Positions 1 to 6,182 of a stretch of DNA of 25,223 nt are shown piece by piece. The notes below the pieces were generated by a model. The model did no database searches and was not told the origin of the DNA. It worked only from the letters and a program-made list of their open reading frames with translations. The stretch is from the IMG/VR virus record IMGVR_UViG_3300010354_000584, positions 1-25,223 of that record. One strand, written 5' to 3'. The position numbers and the translations under genes were made by a program. Within the stretch, counting starts at the first letter, position 1, and every line of letters begins with the position of its first letter. Source of the DNA: a virus.

Positions 1-197
1 CTACCAAAAGCATCGATAGCAGTTGTATCTGGATTAATAGTTACATAAGTTCCAGTTGATATTGCAACATTTCCTGTTACTGGAAATGGATTATCTGTAG
101 AAACTACCTCGCCATTTTTATTGGCGACCATATTTACTTCAAAAAGAGTCCTCTCTTGATTTAAAAAATCTTGAGTATTTTTATTAAATTGTGCCAT
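1..197 (-). CDS. Virion structural protein, N-terminal fragment (3' end outside window)
   Basis: Reading from an ATG at 195-197, 65 codons stay open to the window edge. The product begins MAQFNKNTQDFLNQERTLFE and contains NPFPVTGNV; the last readable residues are AIDAFG. From memory, marine T4-like phages have large virion proteins with this same opening and a DAFGRLRVS-like motif, and the fragment stops exactly where that motif would continue. The gene starts three bases after the TGA of the 104-residue gene (TGATGAATG), so translation is probably coupled. A TGGAG Shine-Dalgarno lies about 10 bases before the ATG, inside the upstream gene, and supports this start. Role inferred: tail or surface component of the particle. 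T4 would have gp17 (large terminase) about here, but this N-terminus does not look like a terminase ATPase. Full length and C-terminal domains are unknown. Confidence 0.75.
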   Translation of the reverse strand, partial: MAQFNKNTQDFLNQERTLFEVNMVANKNGEVVSTDNPFPVTGNVAISTGTYVTINPDTTAIDAFG

Positions 198-200
198 TCA

Positions 201-515
201 TCAATCACTCCACGATAATCTTTCTGGCTGATATCTTTGTGTGTTTTTAATCTTTAAAGAAGAACTTGTTACTGGGTAAATGTTATGAACTATTGCCCCC
301 GGATATTCGTCCTGAAGTTGCTCTGCTAGTTCATTTTTGCTCATCATTTTTCCCTCAACTTCCATACGATAAATTCTTCCTTCCCAGACAACATCTGCAA
401 AAAAAGATTCGCCAACAGAGTTTGATTCTGGTTCTGAACTATTGATATAAAGATTTCCGTTGAAATCTCCTGCTATATTTACACTTTCAGAAATAAACTG
501 TTTAAATGATTTCAT
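201..515 (-). CDS. Small protein with T4-type capsid-targeting leader (putative head-internal protein)
   Basis: The product has 104 residues and opens with MKSFKQFISE. That closely parallels the T4 internal-protein capsid-targeting sequence (MKTYQEFIAE type), which directs proteins into the prohead core and is cut by the gp21 protease after an I/L-x-E site; here the site would be I8-S9-E10, followed by S11. The rest is a small, probably beta-rich domain with a conserved-looking FFADVVWEGRIYRMEVEGK stretch, an EYPGAIVHNIYPV stretch and an aromatic C-terminus (RYQPERLSW). No membrane segment is visible. I recall similar short proteins near the terminase genes of cyanomyophages, usually unannotated. 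The ATG is one base after the TAA of the mosaic gene (TAAGATG), implying coupled translation. What is seen is the leader; packaging into the head and cleavage are inferred. Confidence 0.85.
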   Translation of the reverse strand: MKSFKQFISESVNIAGDFNGNLYINSSEPESNSVGESFFADVVWEGRIYRMEVEGKMMSKNELAEQLQDEYPGAIVHNIYPVTSSSLKIKNTQRYQPERLSWSD

Positions 516-516
516 C

Positions 517-2142
517 TTAGTTACAGTTCCAACGGCGGAGGGCTTTGTTAATTCTTGAATCCGGATCTCTTGCAGTTTTTGCTGATGTGAGTTTATCTTT
601 CATTCCGGACATACGACTACAAAAAGCATCTTGTCTATCTGCTCTTTTTCCGGTTGGATTTTTTTCAGTTACTGCAGTTTGAAGTTTTGATCCGGGATTT
701 TCCCGACGATATGCTTTAACGGCAGCAGGACTTAATCCATCAGTTTTATCTTTTCGATTAACTTTCTGCCAATCTTCCATAAAGTGGGTGAAAGTTTTAA
801 GATTTCTTGATTCTGATAAACCTTTCATTTTCTCTGGTTTAATCAGATCAATAAATTCAATATATGGATTTCCATCTGCATCTTCAATAGATACGTTTTC
901 TTTTTTAACGCAACGATTGTAAGTTTTTCCGAATAATTTTTGGGTTCCTACTTTTTTATGTCCCTTCCAGCACTTCATTTCCTTCATTTCTCCACTATCA
1001 ACATAATCTGCTGCAGAATCTAGGTAATCTGCTGCTTTAGTAATTTTAGATTGAACCCAAGCTTCAACATTACCTTCACCCTTTCCCATTTTTTTTCTCA
1101 ATCTCTTGGCGGCAGAAATAATCGTTGAGATTTCAGATCTAGCCATCGAATACTCATGATCCATAGATTCTGGCATATTTCCTGGATGTGGAGTATTTGG
1201 GGTGTAACCATCAATGTTTCCTAATTTAGTTGGAACGGAAAATAGATCCCAGTATTTTGGTCCATACTTACACTCACTCCTAGATTCATTTTTTTTACAT
1301 TTAGGACAGTATCTGTGTAGTTCATCATGTATTGGTGAATCCCAATCGTAACCAAGTGATCCACTATGAGTACTTTCTGACTTTGTTCCCCAATTTGCAG
1401 CACCCTTTTGACGACATTTGACCAATGCTCCGGAGGCATAAGCACTAGGCCAAACATCATATCTTGCCTTTACTTTATGGTAACAAGCATCTTTTTTCCC
1501 ACTACCTTTTCCTTTTTTATCAGATTCTTCGTTCATTTTTTTCTTTTTTCCTTGACAGTGAGCTCTCTGAGAAAATCCTTTCGGATTATCACAATCTATG
1601 GATTTTTTATATTTATTTGACCATTCTTCTTTAAAAGTTTTTTTTGGTTTATCTGTAGAAACATAAGTTGGTTTTGCTGCTCCAGTTTTTTGTTGTTGTC
1701 CAGGGTCTGCCGCTTTTTTTCTTCTTGCCGCTGATAACCTTTCGGACTTTGACATACTTGCTCTTTTTGATGAAGAAACGCATTTAGGAACTCCTTCACC
1801 GGGTTCATCACTAGCGCAAGTTCCGCCAGTTACAACATTTACCCAACCTGGTTTCCCATCTTTTGATTTACTGTTAAACCATTTATGTAAATTACCTTCG
1901 GACACATCTTTAAATTTTTTATGATGTTTTTTGGCGTCCGATTCCATTTTTTTCAGGCGAGTATAATAATCTGGAATTTCATCCAAATGTTGGAGGGCAA
2001 TGTCAGTCGCCAAATCTTTATCCCTAGTGTGTTCATGCTCAATAGGAATTCCCATTTCGAGTTGATTCTTCACAAAAGAAACCTCAAGACGGTGTTTCTT
2101 TGCAATTTGCTCAACAGTTTTATGGGATTTTATCTTTTGCAC
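517..2142 (-). CDS. Mosaic multi-domain basic protein (DUF5661, DUF5872 and DUF6321-type modules)
   Basis: This 541-residue protein is a chain of short modules, and no enzymatic function is recognised. Residues 3-72 resemble DUF5661 (HKTVEQIAKKH, EHEHT, YYTRLKKME). Residues 84-166 carry KDGKPGWVNVVTGGTCASDE and a Lys/Arg-rich SKSERLSAARRKK segment. Residues 181-202 hold SIDCDNPKGFSQRAHC, and 217-252 a DUF5872-like module (ACYHKVKARYDVWPSAYASG). Residues 276-291 hold a His-Cys cluster (H276, C279, C282, C291). Residues 328-382 form a helical AWVQSKITKAADYLDS module. Residues 391-413 are CWKGHKKVGTQKLFGKTYNR plus C411, and 447-541 are DUF6321-like (NRKDKTDGLSPAAVKAYRRE to the end). All Cys-bearing modules except the cluster contain exactly two cysteines. 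Start is a GTG at 2140-2142; gp16's TAA is in the same frame five codons before it, so no earlier ATG is possible. Possible role: head-internal or injected DNA-binding protein (inference). Confidence 0.88.
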   Translation of the reverse strand: MQKIKSHKTVEQIAKKHRLEVSFVKNQLEMGIPIEHEHTRDKDLATDIALQHLDEIPDYYTRLKKMESDAKKHHKKFKDVSEGNLHKWFNSKSKDGKPGWVNVVTGGTCASDEPGEGVPKCVSSSKRASMSKSERLSAARRKKAADPGQQQKTGAAKPTYVSTDKPKKTFKEEWSNKYKKSIDCDNPKGFSQRAHCQGKKKKMNEESDKKGKGSGKKDACYHKVKARYDVWPSAYASGALVKCRQKGAANWGTKSESTHSGSLGYDWDSPIHDELHRYCPKCKKNESRSECKYGPKYWDLFSVPTKLGNIDGYTPNTPHPGNMPESMDHEYSMARSEISTIISAAKRLRKKMGKGEGNVEAWVQSKITKAADYLDSAADYVDSGEMKEMKCWKGHKKVGTQKLFGKTYNRCVKKENVSIEDADGNPYIEFIDLIKPEKMKGLSESRNLKTFTHFMEDWQKVNRKDKTDGLSPAAVKAYRRENPGSKLQTAVTEKNPTGKRADRQDAFCSRMSGMKDKLTSAKTARDPDSRINKALRRWNCN

Positions 2143-2154
2143 TACTATTAGATA

Positions 2155-2565
2155 TTACTCTTTATTATTTAGAAAACCTTGCTTTAGAAGTTTTGAAAGA
2201 TCTGAGGTTGATCCAACAAATACTGCGTTATTTGTAACATTATTTGTTGTCTTTACAGATTCTTCCTCAACATCTTTAAGTTTCTTTTGTAAATCAATTA
2301 ACTTATCAGTCACGTCTCCAACACTTTTGATTAACTGTCCAGCAACTTCATATGCTCTAGGACTGGAACTTTCATCTGCCAGTTCCATTATTCCATTAAT
2401 TGCTTCTTGTCCCTTTTCAATCAAAGAATATAAATTCGCACGGGTATATTCATAGTCTTTTTTTAGATCATTCTTTTCATCTCTAACTATATCTAAAGAT
2501 TTATCGGGAATTGATTGAATGATGCTACTATCCACATCAATAGTTTCGTCTACATTTTCACTCAT
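2155..2565 (-). CDS. 16: Terminase small subunit (gp16-like)
   Basis: The product has 136 residues. In T4, gp16 binds the DNA end, regulates the gp17 motor-nuclease and starts headful packaging. The centre (about residues 28-105) is strongly helical and charged (EYTRANLYSLIEKGQEAING, then GQLIKSVGDVTDKLIDLQKK), as expected for the coiled-coil oligomerisation core of T-even small terminases. The C-terminal tail (NAVFVGSTSDLSKLLKQG) resembles the tail of cyanomyophage gp16 as I remember it. It directly follows gp15, the T4 order 13-14-15-16. T4 gp16 is somewhat longer (about 164 residues). Nineteen bases separate it from gp15, with a weak GAG about 7 bases before the ATG. The large subunit gp17 is not in the window; a mosaic gene follows instead. 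Confidence 0.85.
   Translation of the reverse strand: MSENVDETIDVDSSIIQSIPDKSLDIVRDEKNDLKKDYEYTRANLYSLIEKGQEAINGIMELADESSSPRAYEVAGQLIKSVGDVTDKLIDLQKKLKDVEEESVKTTNNVTNNAVFVGSTSDLSKLLKQGFLNNKE
2166..2172 (-). promoter_or_regulatory. Possible late-promoter-like element before the mosaic gene (CTAAATA)
   Basis: The minus strand reads CTAAATA at the end of gp16, 23 bases before the GTG of the mosaic gene. It differs from TATAAATA in its first two bases and overlaps coding sequence, so it may be chance. Listed only because the spacing to the next gene resembles the two better promoters. Confidence 0.25.
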
Positions 2566-2584
2566 AATTTACTCTATTTTTTTA

Positions 2585-3382
2585 TTAAATATCTGTTTGT
2601 TGAGTTGGACTGTAAGACTTGGAATCTTCAAAGAAGTCCCAATTCTCACTAAATCCAAAATCATCTCCAGGTTCGGCAGTAATAGGATCAGGAACAACAG
2701 TATATCTAACTTCTCTCTTGGCAGTTGTAACGTCCGTATTGGAATACATATCGACTTGAACCTTACGGATCAGACCATCTGTAGATTCTGCAATTGGGCC
2801 AAATAGATATGTTTTTGCTGTAAATTGAAGAGTGTAAATTAACGCTCTTCTTGTAGAGAAGTCTCCCTCATAATCATCCTGGAAAGAAATATTATTTAGA
2901 GTTATTGGGATATCTCTTTTTTCTCCAATAGAATCTATTAAATCAACAGTTAAATTAAATGATGGTTGGAAAAATGGTAATATCTGCTCTACAACTTGTA
3001 ATGCATCATCATTCAACTTTGTTAAAATGTTAAGTTCAAATCCAATATTGTAAGGAACTGGTAAATATACTCTTTTAAAATTTTGTCCGTCAGAAGCTTT
3101 AAATGATTGAGTAACGTTTGATTTTCTAGTCGGATCATATTGAATTGAATTCATCTCAAATGACATTCTGGGTAATGTTATTTGAACAGGTTTATTTAAA
3201 TCTGGTTGTTGCTGAATTCTTGCTAAAAACTTTTGAGTTGGTCCATATGCTAATGGAACTTTTATTTGACTAATATTGTCTCCGTCCGCACTCTTATGAA
3301 AGATATAAATTTCATTGAATATAGTTCCAAAAGCAATTATAGTCTTTCTAATTATTTGGTGGTAGAAATAAGTTCCTAGCAT
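2585..3382 (-). CDS. 15: Tail sheath stabiliser / tail terminator (gp15-like)
   Basis: The 265-residue product closely tracks T4 gp15 (272 residues), the hexameric cap that ends the tail tube and sheath and contacts the neck. Matches to the T4 protein as I recall it include the opening (MLGTYFYHQIIRK against MFGYFYNSSFRR), DDALQVVEQILPFFQPSFN at residues 125-143 (T4: DDMFQIVEQILPYFQPHFN), KRDIPITL at 155-162 (T4: KRDIKIVL) and STDGLIRKVQVD around 200-211 (T4: DAEGLIRTTYTD). These are core motifs, so the call is firm. The ATG shares one base with the gp14 stop (TAATG), implying translational coupling with the neck protein it contacts. The acidic C-terminal tail is shorter than in T4. Confidence 0.95.
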   Translation of the reverse strand: MLGTYFYHQIIRKTIIAFGTIFNEIYIFHKSADGDNISQIKVPLAYGPTQKFLARIQQQPDLNKPVQITLPRMSFEMNSIQYDPTRKSNVTQSFKASDGQNFKRVYLPVPYNIGFELNILTKLNDDALQVVEQILPFFQPSFNLTVDLIDSIGEKRDIPITLNNISFQDDYEGDFSTRRALIYTLQFTAKTYLFGPIAESTDGLIRKVQVDMYSNTDVTTAKREVRYTVVPDPITAEPGDDFGFSENWDFFEDSKSYSPTQQTDI

Positions 3383-4764
3383 TAGTAGATACCAAATGGA
3401 TTTGATTCTGAGAAATCTAAGATGAGATCGGCTTCTCTTTCAATCTCAGCATTTTCACTATATTTATCATACAAGTCCATAGTTTCATATGAACTAACGG
3501 AGTACATTGCTCCCGAAGTCTGTCCAATAATAGATTCTCCTGGATAAAATCTTATATTTGGTTTATTTGATGCAACAAAAGAAACTTTAAGAGTCTTAGT
3601 GTCCAAATCCCAATTTTTAACTCTAGCTTCTACATTAGATTGAGATCCAACAACTATTTCATTGAATAGATATGTTCCAATACCAGTAATTACTGGTGGT
3701 GATGCTATAGTAATTTGTGGAGTAGAGGTATATCCAATACCACAATCTTCAAGTAATATAGATCCAATATTTTTATTGTTTCCCAAGACAGCGACTGCTT
3801 TTGCTGAAGTTGTTGCCGCACCAGTAATTGTCACAGTTGGAACTGTGCTATATCCAACTCCACCATTATTGACATTTATGCTTACAACACCATAAGCAGT
3901 TTTTTCGATCGAACAAGTCGCCGCTGCTCCAGTTCCTCCTCCACCACTAATCGTTATTATTGGTGTTTGAGTATATCCAATTCCGGCATTCTTTAATAAA
4001 ATTTTGTCAACGGAATATGAACTTCCAACTTTACGAATTGATGCAACTGCTGTTGCTATTGTCCCTCCAGCAGATGGTGGAGTTATTGTAATGGTTGGAG
4101 CGGTTTTATATCCATATCCATCATTGTTTAAATATATCTTTTTAATATATCCAGTTGCTATTGTAGCAGTTGCAGATGCTGTTGACCCATATCCAATTAG
4201 TTCTAACGTAGTAATATATCCTTGATTTTCTATCTTTTCATCAATTTCTTGAATTGAAGTGTCAATAATCTCATCCTCATACTCGAAGAGTTCACACTTC
4301 AGCTCATAAACATATGTTTTTCCTAATTGATAGAAAGGTTGTTCGTGTTCTACAAATTTAACCTCAAACAATCTTCCTCCTAGAGGAAAATACACTAAAT
4401 CTCCTTCTCTAGGGCGATTTGAAATTTCAATATCATCCATATCATTTAAAAATGGAGATATAAAATCTTCAAATCTTTCTTTTGAAATTATAAGAGTTAA
4501 TTCGTCTCTTAAACTCATTCCAAATTTTGTTAATATGTCACCGGAACCACCATACCCCTCATAAGTGTTAATGTATGCTTCGAGTAAAAACGAATCATCA
4601 AATTTTGAAGAGGTAACCTCCTCTATAATAGTTTCTTCTCTAACAAACTTTCTTGGTATATAAGTTACATCTATACCATATATTTTAAGTTGTTCATTAA
4701 TTAAATCTTGTATTAGTCTTTGTTCTGCTGGAGAACCGTTTAGGAAAAAAGGATTAAGTGCCAT
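3382..4764 (-). CDS. 14: Neck protein gp14-like, with inserted glycine-rich repeat domain
   Basis: This neck protein joins the head portal to the tail together with gp13. The first ~180 residues (MALNPFFLNGSPAEQRLIQD, IYGIDVTYIPRKFVREETI, GDLVYFPLGGRLFEVKFVEH, YVYELKCELFEYEDE) and the last ~100 residues fit the gp14 family. T4 gp14 has 256 residues and this one 460. Much of the excess is a repeat block at about residues 205-350, with four GxGYxxxPxITI units (GxGY at 216, 261, 302 and 342). The block separates the N-terminal gp14 core from a C-terminal part ending ADLILDFSESNPFGIY. The ATG overlaps the gp13 stop by one base (TAATG), and the stop overlaps the gp15 start in the same way. The repeat block probably projects from the neck as beta-structured decoration (inference). 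Confidence 0.92.
   Translation of the reverse strand: MALNPFFLNGSPAEQRLIQDLINEQLKIYGIDVTYIPRKFVREETIIEEVTSSKFDDSFLLEAYINTYEGYGGSGDILTKFGMSLRDELTLIISKERFEDFISPFLNDMDDIEISNRPREGDLVYFPLGGRLFEVKFVEHEQPFYQLGKTYVYELKCELFEYEDEIIDTSIQEIDEKIENQGYITTLELIGYGSTASATATIATGYIKKIYLNNDGYGYKTAPTITITPPSAGGTIATAVASIRKVGSSYSVDKILLKNAGIGYTQTPIITISGGGGTGAAATCSIEKTAYGVVSINVNNGGVGYSTVPTVTITGAATTSAKAVAVLGNNKNIGSILLEDCGIGYTSTPQITIASPPVITGIGTYLFNEIVVGSQSNVEARVKNWDLDTKTLKVSFVASNKPNIRFYPGESIIGQTSGAMYSVSSYETMDLYDKYSENAEIEREADLILDFSESNPFGIY
3715..4155 (-). repeat. Four tandem glycine-rich beta-repeat units encoded inside gp14
   Basis: Four diverged units of about 40-45 residues each carry the core GxGYxxxPxITI: GYGYKTAPTITI, GIGYTQTPIITI, GVGYSTVPTVTI and GIGYTSTPQITI. 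Each core follows an I-x-L/V strand and is followed by an Ala/Gly/Thr-rich turn. On the plus strand the units show as recurring tatatccaa...ccacc-like runs. T4 gp14 lacks the block. Confidence 0.85.
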
Positions 4765-5594
4765 TATCCAATAAAGTCATATGGTGGAAGTTCGTGCTCT
4801 AGTGTCATCACTTCTTTTAACTTATCTAATTCTCGTTCAGCATCATCATACATTTCTCTACCATTCAGTTCAATTCCACCTGGAAGTTTGACACCTCTGA
4901 ATTTAATTAAATTTTGACCCCACTGCTTTTTGATCAAAGCGGTTAGATATTTCTTTAAAAAACTATCGTTATAAACTCTTGTAAAATCATTAGGATCTAA
5001 TATTCTATAACAATCTAGGATTACAAAGTTTCCTGCTTTTTGCGATCCCCAATCAATATCGAGATATAATCTATCTTGTCTTTTATTAAATCTAATTTGC
5101 TTATCTGTGGTTAATAAGAAGTCAATATCTTCCAGATAAGATTTAACCATCGAATATTGTAATAATTCAACTGAATTGAAATAGTAAAGATCATTCAGGA
5201 ATAATTGATATTTGATACTAAACATTCCTCCTGAAATAGAACTAGTATCAAATTTAAATACCTTTTCAATACCAATTACAGAATCTGGTACTTGAATATA
5301 ATTTGAACTTTCATACCAGTTAAAACTGAGACCAGTTGTGGAAACTGCTGTAGTTGTTACTATACCTGGACCATTAGGAAGTTTAGCTTTTCCTCTGTCA
5401 ATATCTTCTTGAGTGAGCTGGTACTTTAAGTACATTCTCTCAACGCCATCAAAGTGGCGTTCCTGGAAGTACTGAAGGGCATCGTCGACTAAATCATCTA
5501 TTTGATCATCATCGACGTTAATCTCCAGTACAGGGGCACCCAGGCGCCTTAGACAGTAATCTATAAGTTGTTGCCTGGATGCTGGTTTTGCCAT
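4764..5594 (-). CDS. 13: Neck protein gp13-like
   Basis: The product has 276 residues (T4 gp13 has about 309). The N-terminus (SRQQLIDYCLRRLGAPVLEI, then VDDDQIDDLVDDALQYFQER and HFDGVERMYLKY) is a signature I recognise from gp13 of cyanomyophages: a helical head-completion domain that docks on the portal. The middle (residues 85-200) is beta-rich with many aromatics (FNWYESSNYIQVPDSVIGIE). The C-terminus has KKQWGQNLIKFRGVKLPGGI followed by a charged helix (MYDDAERELDKLKEVM). It is the first gene of the coupled 13-14-15 trio and ends in the TAATG that starts gp14. A clear TAGGAGT Shine-Dalgarno at 5601-5607, six bases before the ATG, sets the start. Confidence 0.92.
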   Translation of the reverse strand: MAKPASRQQLIDYCLRRLGAPVLEINVDDDQIDDLVDDALQYFQERHFDGVERMYLKYQLTQEDIDRGKAKLPNGPGIVTTTAVSTTGLSFNWYESSNYIQVPDSVIGIEKVFKFDTSSISGGMFSIKYQLFLNDLYYFNSVELLQYSMVKSYLEDIDFLLTTDKQIRFNKRQDRLYLDIDWGSQKAGNFVILDCYRILDPNDFTRVYNDSFLKKYLTALIKKQWGQNLIKFRGVKLPGGIELNGREMYDDAERELDKLKEVMTLEHELPPYDFIG

Positions 5595-5600
5595 TATTTT

Positions 5601-5607
5601 ACTCCTA
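5601..5607 (-). promoter_or_regulatory. Shine-Dalgarno of gp13
   Basis: The minus strand reads TAGGAGT six bases before the gp13 ATG. It is one of only two strong ribosome-binding sites among the genes here; most others are coupled by overlap or have weak sites. It fits a fresh round of initiation at the head of the 13-14-15 trio. Confidence 0.8.
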
Positions 5608-5633
5608 AATTACCGTGCCTTATATACTGCAAT

Positions 5634-5975
5634 TTATCGTGTAGATCCTTCTCTGACCAAAACCATACCTTCAACAACTCTTTTAGTAACTCCGGTATTA
5701 TCAACTACAACAACATCATAAACATATCTTCCCGGTTTTAATGATGATGTTTGTGTAGTTGTCAATCCAACTTTAATCTGTCCATTAAGTTCGTTAAAAA
5801 TTTCAGCATTAAATGAAACATACTGTGAACTAGCAGCATGTTTTCTTAACTGGGAAGAAACAGTATACCCAGTTAAATTTAATGCAGAATCAGTATTGAC
5901 ATCTTCAAGATTAAAAATTTCAGAAAAATCTGCGTTTTGATTAATTACAAGGTTGGCTACATATGTTGCTGCCAT
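5634..5975 (-). CDS. Small beta-rich virion protein
   Basis: The product has 113 residues with no enzyme motif. It starts MAATYVANLVINQNADFSEI and contains LNLTGYTVSSQLRKHAASS (residues 32-50), GQIKVGLTTTQTSSLKPGRY and a closing VVEGMVLVREGSTR. The sequence alternates as in a beta-sandwich. Proteins of this shape (NQGATF, LDLTGYT and GRYVYDV patterns) recur in marine T4-like phages next to structural genes, and the fold pattern resembles small baseplate or appendage adaptor domains (inference). It lies where T4 has wac (fibritin), between the tail-appendage genes and gp13, but has no coiled coil and is not a recognisable fibritin. An earlier ATG at 5986-5988 meets TAA after two more codons, so the start at 5975 holds. 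A TATAAATA late promoter lies 27 bases before it. No clear Shine-Dalgarno is visible. Confidence 0.85.
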   Translation of the reverse strand: MAATYVANLVINQNADFSEIFNLEDVNTDSALNLTGYTVSSQLRKHAASSQYVSFNAEIFNELNGQIKVGLTTTQTSSLKPGRYVYDVVVVDNTGVTKRVVEGMVLVREGSTR

Positions 5976-6002
5976 TTACGAAACCATAGACTAACCAAAA
6001 AA

Positions 6003-6010
6003 TATTTATA
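6003..6010 (-). promoter_or_regulatory. T4-type late promoter (TATAAATA)
   Basis: The minus strand reads TATAAATA in one of the few non-coding gaps, 27 bases before the ATG of the 113-residue gene. It is an exact match to the T4 late -10 consensus, which is read by RNA polymerase carrying the phage sigma gp55 with gp33 and the gp45 clamp. It would drive the 113-residue gene and gp13-gp14-gp15-gp16. AT-rich DNA makes chance matches likely, but the placement is right. Confidence 0.6.
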
Positions 6011-6011
6011 T

Positions 6012-6182
6012 TCAAATAACTCCAAGATTTTTTATAGTCTCTTGCTGTTTCAGGTATAAACGATAGTATAATTTAGCAAAGAGTTTCAATTCATCTGGGT
6101 CTAATTTATCAATTACCCTAACGTGCTTTTCATATTCAAATAAAGTATCTATAGAATGTAGTTCAATATCACTTGGATCCAT
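6012..6182 (-). CDS. Small conserved-looking hypothetical protein (56 residues)
   Basis: The frame reads from an ATG at 6180-6182 to TGA at 6012-6014 and encodes 56 residues, starting MDPSDIELHSIDTLFEYEKH and ending QQETIKNLGVI. It has a strong Shine-Dalgarno, AAAGGAGA, six bases before the ATG, and overlaps the end of the 66-residue gene by 14 bases in another frame. The product is almost entirely helical and charged, with a central DKLDPDELKLFAKLYYRLYL stretch. I recall similar mini-proteins beside the DUF4815 gene in cyanomyophages. Function unknown; the position suggests a virion-assembly accessory. Confidence 0.75.
   Translation of the reverse strand: MDPSDIELHSIDTLFEYEKHVRVIDKLDPDELKLFAKLYYRLYLKQQETIKNLGVI

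Noticed and set aside
1221-1460. Minus-strand 79-codon frame overlapping the mosaic gene
   Set aside because: It is an alternative frame over well-defined modules of the mosaic protein and shows no domain or start signal of its own.
1604-1612. AATAAATA-type late-promoter match
   Set aside because: It lies deep inside the mosaic coding frame with no gene start downstream at a sensible distance; likely a chance match in Lys/Asn-rich codons.
3380-4766. TAATG overlaps of gp13/gp14 and gp14/gp15 as recoding sites
   Set aside because: They are ordinary stop-start couplings; no slippery sequence or structure is needed to explain full-length products.
5595-6011. Intrinsic terminator or small RNA in the gaps around the 113-residue gene
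   Set aside because: The gaps are under 40 bases and AT-rich, and I found no stable GC stem followed by a U run.
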